64,000 nucleotides of DNA, from NCBI GenBank assembly GCA_002104935.1, contig MCGT01000024.1, forward strand, positions 248,001-312,000, given 5' to 3'. The translations under genes and the position numbers were made by a program. Source of the stretch: Hesseltinella vesiculosa (Eukaryota > Mucoromycota > Mucoromycetes > Mucorales > Cunninghamellaceae). The notes below the pieces were generated by a model. That model did not search any database. It was not told the origin of the DNA and saw only the letters and a program-made list of their open reading frames with translations. This document shows, one piece after another, positions 54,445 to 64,000 of the stretch; position 1 is the first letter of the stretch; every line of letters starts with the position of its first letter.

Positions 54445-57400
54445 TCAATTGCTGTATGCGGCTGGCCAAAATTCCTTGATATACGGGTTGCTCATGACAC
54501 CCTTGACGAATCCTCTCCATAATGGCGTGGTGACGACTTGATCGTTCCATACGGCAAAACGAGACCCGTCGGCATCACATGTGGGCACCAGTTGCAATGA
54601 AGACACTTGACCACCGCGTACACGGTCAATGACCAGAGCATCAAAGAATTGTGTTGCTAGCTTATCCACAGCATCCCCATGACGTTCATACATTAGCGCC
54701 AGGCAGTCACCAACAAATACGCCAAGGGTTTGCCCCTGGAAAAAGGACATGTTCTTCGGCGCGTGGCGGTTGATGGTGGCCGGGACGACGTCCTGCAAAA
54801 GGGAGCGCAACAAGGTCAAACATGCGCTTCCACCTTGTACATAGTACATCAATGGCATCGTGACCAGTGCCGACCCTAGTTCAGCTATGTTACAATCCAC
54901 AAGAAAGGAGAATCAGAATATGAAGGTCAACAAGCAAGTTCCCGCTTACCAGCTCGAACGGCGCCACCGCTTTTTCCCGATTCCAGCACAGTGTCCACCA
55001 TCATGTTGACGAACCAATGGGTGCCACCCATTTTGAGAGCAGTCTGGAACATCACCATATCGAGATAATGAGCGACAACTTGTTTCTTGTTGTCATCCTG
55101 ATCCCAGAGAATTTTTGCGTCACCGTCCACATCGTTCATGTACATAGATCGGCCGCTCTTGACGATGTATAAGAGCATTTTGTGAGTCTTGTCAACCAGG
55201 TTGCGCCGAGTCACACCGCTGCTGATGGTTTCGGGGAAAGACAGGTGGTCATCATCGTCCAGGTCCAGAGTGCTCACTAGCAAATGATCGAGGTCTATGA
55301 CTTGCTGCTGAAGTTGCTGTAAATGTTGCAACGTGTCTGCTGAAGTAGGTCGATGTAGCTGCATCCATTGTCGCTGTTGCTCTTTCCAGGCACGCAAGGA
55401 CCCGAGCACCATATTTGCGCTCAGAGCAATGCAGACATCCGGGAGCTTGGGGTTCGTGTAAAGGCATGTCAAGCAGGTGATGGCAGTTGCGGCCCGGCTG
55501 AAAAGTTCATCACACAGCACCTTGATCACACAGGGCATCAGTGTGAATTGGAGGAAACGGCGCTTGAAATAGGACAAGATGCCAGTCAGGGTTTCCAGCT
55601 CCATGCCACCGGCGTCGTATACCACAATCAATCTATGCACCATCGTTGGCACGGCTCTTATCAAAAGCTGCAGTTGAGTTGTACTGGAATGGTTGAGATC
55701 CAAAAGAAGATAAATAGCGGTCAGCAACCTAGGTCAGTCTTTTTTTTTTTTCTAATACCGAAGCAAATCATCAGAGATACCATCACCGCTCATTGCCTTT
55801 AGCCATTGGGTGACTACAGGCTCAATTTGTTCATCGGGGTATTTGTTGCTGCTGATGGTGGGTCCATACACAAAGAAACGATAACACAGTCCCTGCTTAT
55901 CTTTGAAGATGGCATTGATTTTCGGTGCAATCTATAGCCATGGGCAAAATTTTAAAAAAAAAAATGTGAGAACCGCCTTTATATTGACTAGGAATTTCAG
56001 GAGAAGACATAACTTACTTCAAATTTACTCGCTACTACCAAGACAAAGGTCCAGACCTGCCCAAATTTGTAGTACCATGGTTGCATGCCGTCCATATCAT
56101 CGTCTTGTTGGTCACTGTCACCCAGGTCAACGTAGTCTTGGGTGGGTGTCCAATTATTGCAGATGGGCTCCAAAGGCCCGAGAATGGTTTGGGGGCAATA
56201 CAGCTCCAGCATCAAGTCAATAGCAGCAGGGCATTCTGTCAGAGCGCTACAGATGTGCGACAGGCTACGGATGTCGCCCATGCGCGCTTTTTCTTGCAAA
56301 AACTGATCAAAGGGTAAGCTTACTAACAACATGATCATAGTAAATTACCTCTAGTAAAAAGTCGGCCACTTTGCGCCAATGAGTCAAAGAGACAAAGGCA
56401 ACATGGATCAGTTCTGAAATGCTGCCCTTGGTGACATTTTCTTGCAGAGATGAGATGCGTTGTTCAATGTTCTAAATCATATAGTCTGTGAGTTACTAGG
56501 TGTATGTCACGCTTTTTTTTTCTTGCCTGATCAACAATGGCAAGGGCGGATGATTTTTCGCTGGTATTGCTTCGTTGGTCGGTATCGTCGACATCAAGCA
56601 TGTCGGTATCCAACAGAGAGGCAAACTCGTCCTTGGCTTCAGTGGTCGTGTCGGTCTCCTTTTTAGGTTCGTCCTGCTGCTTTCGGTAAGGCTGGTGATT
56701 GGCCATGAGTGTTTCGACACGCGACTGGCGCACTAGACCTTCGGCAAGACAGGATTGGACAATGCTGGTGAATATGTCATCGTCGCTGATGGAACGAATG
56801 GTCTTGATGAACGTGGGTGAATTCAAGTTCGGCGTATTGCTGTCCTGGATGGTATAATTGTCCTCGTTGATCATCATCATCATGTCGTCCTCGTCGTCCA
56901 CCTTGCCTTGGCCGAATGTAAATCGATCCACTAGGTCGGATGATTTGGAAGATGGCACATAGAATTCCGCACAGCACGCTGGCGGACTACACGCGTGCAG
57001 TAGTCCTGTAAACGTTCGTAATTCCATCAAGGACGATTCCATAGCATTCAACTACCGATAAAAAAATGCATTTTTTGAGCTTCCGTTTTTTTTTTCTGCG
57101 CCACTTCCTAAGGAGTGCCACTTACACCGTCAGGGTTCTGGGTGGGGTTTGCACGGTCTCGTTTGAATTGGATATGAGCCAAGTCTTCTTTTTGTTTTCG
57201 TTCTTGCAGTTTGCTGATGAGCGTAGGCAGCTTGGAAAATGCGCCGATGTAAAAGATGAGTGTCTATGTCCATTTTCTCTTTCGCAGATCAATACTTACT
57301 TTGACAAGGACAAGACACTTCCATAAGAGTCGGTTGGTTGCAACGGTGGTGTTACAAGAGGATTCCTGTTCCTGGTGCTCGGTATCGTGTTGGCCAGAAG

Positions 57401-59067
57401 ATTGTTGTTGGCAACTGGTGCTTAGAGAGGCTTCCCGCAAGCCAGTCAAAGCAGCAAACCACAGCTCCAGATAAAAGGATTCATCAAAAGACCCCTATAA
57501 GAAAAAAAAAGTTAGGATCCGTCGACCTAGCCATTTTTTTTTTTACCTTTATGGATTGCAATTTGATCAGTCGATTTACCAAATCGTCGTCGTCCAAAGA
57601 GGGCCGGAGTTGAACAATATGATAGAGCATGGCCATCAGACCAGCACTCGGCATGGCGCGGGCTGTACCTTCGTCTTCCAATTCGTGGTATTTCATATGC
57701 ACAGCCAATCGTCGTTCTAGGTCGCGGTCAGTCAGTCGTTCTATCAAAAGATGTAGTTTTTGAATGGATACATTGTGGGACGACATCACAGGACGCTGCT
57801 GGTCTGGAGATAAAATATCGTGGCAGGTCATCCAAGGTTCTATGTTGGAAAGATGAAAAAGTCAGCATTCTTGTAGAAAAAAAAAAAAGATACCTGTGGA
57901 TTCGGTCTTATCTTGTAGCTGATGGTATTTATCAATGATTCGCTTGGCACCTTTCTTTTCGATCAAGTCGATTAAAAGGAGGGTGGCCGCTACAGCATTT
58001 GACCAAGTCAGGGAGGTGCTGTCCATGGATGGATCCTCAGCCAAGGAGCCAGGATAGAATGAGCTGGCTTGGCTGGTGGGAGCATGGACATCGTTGGCTG
58101 ATGGTTGGTCGGCATCGAGAGCATCAGTGGAGGGGTGGGCAGGTGTGGATGGGAGGCCAGCACCGGTCGCGGTAGTCATCGCAGCAGCGGCGGCGGTCGT
58201 TTCGACTTTGAAGAGATCGTCTTGAAGAGCATCAGGTTGGGTGGCATCGGCCAAGTTGTCCATATCAAAGGTAGCATCGTGATCAAACAAGAAGGACTGA
58301 GAAGCGTTGGTCATTTGCGAGTCGAGAGCGAGGTTCTGGGTGGTGTTGTTCGTGAGAGAGAAATGTAAGAGTTGCGAGGAGTCCATGTCATCGTCATCAT
58401 CCAAGTCCATCCCCATTGGTTTTTGGTTCGACTGCGTAGCTGTGGGTTCAGGTTTCTTTTTGCGTTGGCGATGAGGGTACAAACCAGCCGCGACAATGTG
58501 GGCGAGCATGACCAGTAAACGCGACACGATGGGAGCCCAGATTGGAATGTCGGTGCGATCGGCGTCCATGTCGGCGAGAAGGCCAGGGAGGAGACGAAGC
58601 AAGTACGCCCATTGCTGAGTATGGTCCGTGCCGGTGACATAGTGGTCATCAAGCTGAACAAGAGCTGTCAGGAATTGCTTATTGCCCAGCATGCCGTTGT
58701 TGTCTTGTATAGCTGATTGTTGAGCGTCGCCAGTCAGAGCAAACGTGACATAGGATTCCAAGAGTATATTATGGACGCGTGTGTTTGCAAACAAGTGCTT
58801 GAGCAAGAGTTCTAATAAGAGTGAAGAAGTCTTAGTATGTGTTGATCAGTGGTATGTCATTTGTTTTTACCGCACAAATCTTGGGTGAGGTCCAAATCAG
58901 CTGTTTCTATACATTCCTTGGTTGGCTGTGCCCACTTTTTTTTTTTTAAAAAAAAAGAAAGACAATGAGCTTTAAAACAAGGAAACAATGTTTTCTGATA
59001 CCTGAGTGCTTGTGAATCCATGAAAGTAAGCATACCGCAGAACAGTTTCCAAGGTATATGCTGACAT
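54445..59067 (-). CDS. MED5: Mediator complex subunit 5 (Nut1/MED24-like)
   Basis: A large all-helical protein of more than 1,100 residues in about a dozen exons, read from MSAYTLETVLRYAYFHGFTSTQ (59067) to FWPAAYSN (54445). It contains no enzyme motif. Segments such as LTALVQLDDHYVTGTDHTQQ, a long acidic/Ser-rich loop, FYLELWFAALTGLREASLST, WYYKFGQVWTFVLVVASKFE and the terminal WRGFVKGVMSNPYIKEF fit the helical-repeat layout of fungal Med5, a tail-module subunit of Mediator that bridges activators and RNA polymerase II. The name is based on architecture and general resemblance, as Med5 diverges fast. Several introns carry T runs of 8 or more before the acceptor. Confidence 0.6.
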
Positions 59068-59501
59068 GTCGACAAAAAAAAAAAAAAACAGGGAAAAAAA
59101 AAAAACAATAAAAAACCGGCGAAAATAAAAAACGCTTTATCTCTGGGCAAATTTTGGCTTGGGTGGTGCAATGGTCCAAGTACAGGTCATCACCACTTGT
59201 TGCAAACAGGAGCTACTTATTAAACAAGAGGGCATGCCATAGAATGTCATGAAATGATGCTTCCAGCTTGTTTAGAGCCTGTCTTGGTCTGCCATTGGAG
59301 CTTTTTTTTTTGATGCCCGAAAATGGAGAACCCAAAATCTTGAGCATCTTCCAAAAGAGCCCCTGTTTCTCCCCTTTTCTTTTTTTTGATCAATTCGAGT
59401 TTGCGATCGATAAAGGATTCTCCTTTTTTTCTTCTTTCTTTTTGTCTTTTATTATTCTATTCTTCCTTGTCGTCTGATTGTCACATCACTTTTAAAAAAC
59501 G
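59068..59501. promoter_or_regulatory. Bidirectional promoter between MED5 and acyl-CoA synthetase
   Basis: About 430 bp between divergent starts, with A runs on the MED5 side and a T/C-rich tract at 59410-59470 before the synthetase ATG. No clear TATA box. Confidence 0.45.
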
Positions 59502-62140
59502 ATGGTTCAAACCCTTCACTCCATCCAAGTCAGCGATCCTCAACCAGGTGAAACAGGCATCCGCCGCAACATTCTTTCACCTTCGACTTTGATCAAGTCG
59601 CCAGCCTCTGGGGTGCATACACTCGTCGACATTCTTGAATACGCCGTCAAGACCTATGGTGACAAGAATGGTTTCGGTTATCGCAAGGTCGAAGACACTT
59701 TTGTCGAAGAAAAGGAGATTACCAAGGTCGTCCTAGGTGAAACCGTCAAGGAAAAGAAACTCTGGACCTTCCAAAAGCTGTCTGGATACCACTACATCTC
59801 ATATACGCAGGCTAAAGAAGCTTCCAATGGCTTGGGTGCTGGGCTTGTGCACTTGGGCTTAACGAAAGGTGATCGACTCTTGCTTTTTGCTTCCACGAGG
59901 TTAATTCAAAAAAAAAATGGAGATCCGCTGGTCGCACAAATTCTGACAACTCATTTTCTTATTTAGTTACGAATGGATGTTTATTGCTCATGGTACCAAA
60001 AAAAAAAAAAAAAAAAAAAAGAGATGTTCATTTTCTTTTTTCCTAGGTGCTTTTACGCAAAGCATCACCATTGCCACAGCTTACGATACATTGGGCGAAG
60101 ATGGATTGCAACACTCCATCAATGAAACTCAGACCACTACTTGTTTTGTCAACGGTGATCACCTGAAAACCTTGCTTCGTATCCTTCCCAACTGTGCTCG
60201 TGTGGATAAGGTCGTTTACCGTGGTGATGCCAAACAAGCCGAACTGGATGCCCTTCGCTCTTTGCCTCAGATCAAAGAACTTTTGTCTTATGACCAATTA
60301 CTGCAGCTCGGCCTAGATCATCCTCACGAACCTGTCCATCCTTCTGCTGAAGATTTAGCCTGCATCATGTACACTAGCGGAAGTACTGGTACCCCCAAAG
60401 GCGTCATGTTGACGCATGGAAACATTGTGGCCGGCGGTAAGTACAAGAGTGACGATCCTCAAAAATAGGCTCATTTTACTTTTTACCTCCTCCCCACCCT
60501 CTGCAGTGGCTGGCAGTGCTAGCATGTTGGAACCATTGGCTTATCCTGATGACACCGTCCTCGCATATCTTCCTCTGGCACATGTCCTGGAGTTCTTGGT
60601 CCAGTCGCTCTGCATCTTCCTCGGCTTGACGCTTGGCTATGGGTCCATTCGCACCTTGACGGACGATTCTGTTCGAGGATGTCGCGGCGATATCTTTGAA
60701 TTCGCACCTTCCATTTTAACAGGAGTGCCTCAAGTATGGGAAACCATCCGCAAAACAATCATGAAAAAGGTCATTGCCCGAGGGCCTCGCATTCCTTCCA
60801 TTTTCAATGCCGCTATTGAGCTCAAGGACTACCTGGCCAGTTATGGCTTGCCTACCTGGCTGATTGATCGTGTTGTGTTCAAGCAAGTAAAGCTCCAGCT
60901 AGGTGGCCGTCTTCGCTATGGTTTATCTGGTGGTGCCCCCCTTGCCACTGAAACACAACGCTTCTTGTCTGTAGCACTTTGCCCCATCGTTGGTGGATAT
61001 GGGATGTAAGGATTTTTTTTTCAGTGGTGCCAAAAGTTAAATTTTCATAAACTAATACCGCCTCCCCTTTTTTTAATAGGACTGAAAGTGAGTGATCTAG
61101 CGTTGAGGAGGAAAGAGGAAAAGGAGGGCTTGGGCTGCGATCACAAATTGAAAATTGACCCCCTCTTTTTTTTTTCTGATGATGCTTACAAAATCTCTAG
61201 GTGTGGGGTATGTTTTGCAAGGATACGGTTTAAAAAGAGCGTGCGTCACTTAACCCCTCTTTTTTTAATACATAGAATGTGCACGATTTTATCGCCAGAA
61301 TATTTTGCTCTCGGTGACATGGGTGCGCCAGTGCCATGTACGGAAATCAAGCTTGTGGATGTGCCTGAAGCCGGTTACTTTGCTACCAACAAGCCCAAGC
61401 CTCAAGGTGAAATTTATATCCGCGGCCCCTCAGTGACCTCGGGCTATTACTTGCAAGATGATGTCACAAAGCAAGCGTTTACCGAAGACGGCTGGCTCAT
61501 GACCGGTGACATTGGCGAATGGAATGAAACTGGTACCCTTTCCATCATCGACCGCAAAAAGAACCTTGTCAAGCTCAGCAATGGCGAATACATTGCCTTG
61601 GAAAAGCTGGAGTCGGTAAGCAGCAAATGAATCCAACTGCACGGGCAAGCGTCACCTCGGGGGAGTGACTGACCAATCTTTTCCGTGTCATCTTTAGAAA
61701 TACAAATCCGCTATGTTCGTGGAAAACATGTGTGTCTATGCCGACCCGTTATACCCTCGGCCTGTTGCCTTGTTAGTACCAGTGGAAAACCAACTTGTGG
61801 CTCTTGCAAAGGAAAATGACTGGCCTACGAATGATTTCACAGCCCTCTGCGCCTCGGCCGACACACGAAAACTGGTCCTCGATCTCTTGCAACAGCATGC
61901 CCTTGCTTGTGGTCTCAAAGGCGCCGAGATCATTGCCGATGTGTGGATTTGCAAAGATCTGTGGACCACCGAAAGCGGTCTAGTTACTGCTGCTCAAAAG
62001 CTGAAAAGACATGACATCAAGGCTGCCTTCCAAAAAGAACTTGATCAGATGTACTTTGTCATTCCAAAAAAAAAAAAAAAAACATGCCATCGCTCACTTA
62101 CTTTTTTCTAACAAATAGGACCCAAGGAATGAAATCATAA
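59502..62140 (+). CDS. Long-chain acyl-CoA synthetase (FAA/ACSL family)
   Basis: Activates long-chain fatty acids to acyl-CoA with ATP. About 700 residues. AMP-binding motif CIMYTSGSTGTPKGVMLTH; YLPLAHVLEF; LRYGLSGGAPL; GYGMTESVG assembled across microexons; then GEIYIRGPSVTSGYY, GWLMTGDIGEW and the fatty-acyl signature DRKKNLVKLSNGEYIALEKLES. Exons include very small ones: 26 nt at 59968-59993 (YEWMFIAH), 8 nt at 61080-61087 and 7 nt at 61201-61207. The last junction (GAT CAG AT / G ACC CAA) gives the end MTQGMKS with TAA at 62138-62140. No signal or membrane helix is obvious; ER, lipid-droplet or peroxisomal location is possible. Confidence 0.9.
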
Positions 62141-62203
62141 GCATGCTCGTACCGTTGGCATTTACGATTTAATTATTCAAGACCGTAATAAAACAAAATA
62201 TTA

Positions 62204-64000
62204 TCAGGATGGAGATGAGCGGCGTTCTACTTGGACACGAAGACCGTCTTTGATCGGCATGGTTAAGGAGGCAAAATACTCTACCTTGTAGCCAGGCACC
62301 AGGGTGAAACGATAACGCCGCAAAAAGTAAACAATGGCAACAAGAGCTTCCAAAGTAGCAAGGTTCTGACCGAGACAGACACGAGGACCAGCATGGAAGG
62401 CGATGAACTTGCCTTGGCTCTCTCGAATCAAATCCCCCTCTTGATTCAACCAGCGCTCAGGTCGGAAATCGTGGCAATCCACACCCCACACCCGAGGCTC
62501 ACGAGCTTGGGCCCAACCGCTCCACATCACATAATCATTTTTCTTGACAAGTGTACCATCCGGCCAAACGTCATCTTCAAGGGCCATCTTTTGATTGGCA
62601 GGCACAGGACCATGCAGCCGCAGCGTTTCATAAAGACTATCAGGGAAAGAGAAGAAATGAGACCCTTGCCCCCTCTTCCTTTTTTTTTGAAAGACAAGTA
62701 CACAGCATGAGCATATTTCATATTCTTGATGACGTCGTGCAATACTGCAGGGTCGGCTTCGGCCTCGTCAGTCATCAACGCGTTGATCTCCGTCAGTAGC
62801 TTCTGCTCGACGCGGGGATGCTGCATTAAACAATAAAAGCACCAGCTCAATGTTTGAGCTTGACGCCCAAAGGTCGATTTTAGCATTCTTCTTGATTTGC
62901 TTGCGTGATTTACCTGTCGTGTCGCGACCCTAGGTAAAAAAAAAAGTGGTCATGATCAGTTGATGCCGTTGCGTTTCTTTGCTATTCTTACTGCAATGAT
63001 AAAATTCATCACCACATCCCGGAGTTCTTCATCATTGAGGCTTTCATTGCTTTCATTCTTGGTGGTCATAAATCGAGAAAGTAAGTCTTTGAATTCTTTC
63101 CCCTCAGACAGCTCTTGACGACGCTGACGAATGATCTTGTAAGCAAAGTCGTCCATCACCTTAAAGTAATAGGATGGCGAGCGTCGCCAAGGCATCATCA
63201 GCGTGGCCAGGGTCTCGGTCACTTTGAAGGCAGGGTTGATGAACCGCTCATATGAATTGCGCTGCGAATAGTCAAACGCTTCGGCAAATGCTACCTTGCC
63301 CTTCGTCTGCAATGCTCCCACAGACACGCCAAACCCAAGCCTAAAAAAAATAGAGGCTGAGTCAATCCCATTCCCCCCACGCTCTTCATTAGTCTAATTT
63401 TACTTGACAAAAGAATCCAAGGTGAACCGGAACATGACGTCTTGAAAATCAACAATGGATCCTCGCTCTGCTGCCTGGTCAAAATGGTACTTGCCCGCAA
63501 TGTCAATATGCTCAATAAACAAGCTTTTTTTTTTTAAAAAAAAAAAAAAAGAATGGAAGGTGCATAAAAATTCCAGCATGAGATAATTTACTACTTCTTT
63601 TCACTTACGCAGTAAAATGATCGCGAAAGTTCCTGACATTGAAGATTAAACTGGCCGCCTTGCGTTGGTACTAGGGAAATGATGAGCATAACACGAAATT
63701 TTAATATGTATGCCACCTACTTTCCAGGCCTCGCCGTTGGAGGTAAAGATACCGTGACCTAGCACTTCCTCGGTAGCATCAAACAACATGGGCCCTTTGA
63801 CATAGTTTTCAAAGTTATCTAGTCACCCCCCCCCCAAAAAAAAAAGAAAAATGAATGGCGTTCTCTCACTGGGGTGAGAGTCTCTCAGCTTACACTTCAA
63901 CACATGCTCGATGTTTCGAGGGTCGATGGTGATGATGATGGTTGGCAGCCCAATCACAGAGTTACAACTAAAATGCCAAGGATTTCAATGTTGCCAATGG
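62204..64000 (-). CDS. Cytochrome P450, N-terminus cut by window end
   Basis: A heme-thiolate monooxygenase. From the C-terminus: heme loop [23 protein letters not shown]-helix [16 protein letters not shown] (ExxR), and the I-helix AGRDTTAQTLSW assembled through a 16-nt microexon at 62914-62929. Upstream exons encode [26 protein letters not shown] and [16 protein letters not shown]. The AGRDTT and ExxRLHGPVP pattern is that of the CYP52/CYP86/CYP509-like group, several of which hydroxylate fatty acids. Being next to the acyl-CoA synthetase fits lipid oxidation but does not prove it. The N-terminal membrane anchor is beyond the window. Confidence 0.88.

Noticed and set aside
1..64000. CRISPR array, prophage or bacterial operon signals
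   Set aside because: No regularly spaced short repeats with unique spacers occur. Introns, splice signals and gene content are eukaryotic throughout.

Overview
This window looks like nuclear DNA of a filamentous early-diverging fungus, most likely Mucoromycota (inferred). Genes are dense, on both strands, and split by many short introns of about 50-100 nt. Those introns mostly have GTAAGT/GTATGT-like donors and homopolymeric T runs before the acceptor AG. The gene content is fungal (STB6-like, RGD1-like F-BAR/RhoGAP, MED5, LCL3, MSS116) with some genes shared with animals (ARP1, CDT1, TOE1, DCAF7, GLTSCR1). A 5S rRNA gene sits alone between protein genes. Spliced models were built by hand from splice signals and reading frame, so exon edges are approximate unless stated.

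Layout. 0-13 kb: a partial unknown gene, ARP1 (dynactin), CDT1 (replication licensing), an unresolved stretch, a type II membrane protein with SVSGDV beta repeats, the DBP10 helicase and an F-BAR/RhoGAP protein. 13.6-18.3 kb: a SAM methyltransferase and an STB6-like protein. 18.5-23.9 kb is accessory in character: an intronless papain-fold protein with the catalytic Cys replaced by Ser, a tiny secreted protein, a 1 kb array of long perfect hairpins, an intronless C2H2 orphan gene and a small F-box-like gene. 24-34 kb: DBP9 and MSS116 (divergent), a GLTSCR1-domain protein, LCL3 nuclease, a GT2 glycosyltransferase and TOE1. 34.7-39.4 kb: a Fanzor gene (eukaryotic relative of TnpB, an RNA-guided nuclease family) with all three RuvC acidic residues and the zinc ribbon intact, followed by a decayed fragment of a second copy. 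40-50 kb: a FYVE protein, DCAF7/WDR68, several coiled-coil or tail-anchored unknowns (one PEX26-like) and a nitrilase-family hydrolase. 50.5-54 kb: a solitary 5S rRNA gene, a tandem duplication with RNA-like folds and a pair of lineage-type unknown genes. 54.4-64 kb: Mediator MED5, a long-chain acyl-CoA synthetase with 7- and 8-nt microexons, and a cytochrome P450 cut by the window end.

Most genes are housekeeping and functionally unrelated. Clear local themes are ribosome and RNA metabolism (DBP10, DBP9, MSS116, TOE1, 5S), transcription (MED5, GLTSCR1, STB6-like, CDT1 for replication) and fatty-acid metabolism at the right end (acyl-CoA synthetase next to a P450 whose I-helix resembles fatty-acid hydroxylases). 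The points most worth following are the Fanzor locus, the hairpin array beside the orphan zinc-finger gene, the Ser-for-Cys papain-like protein and the duplicated structured element at 51.4-51.8 kb.
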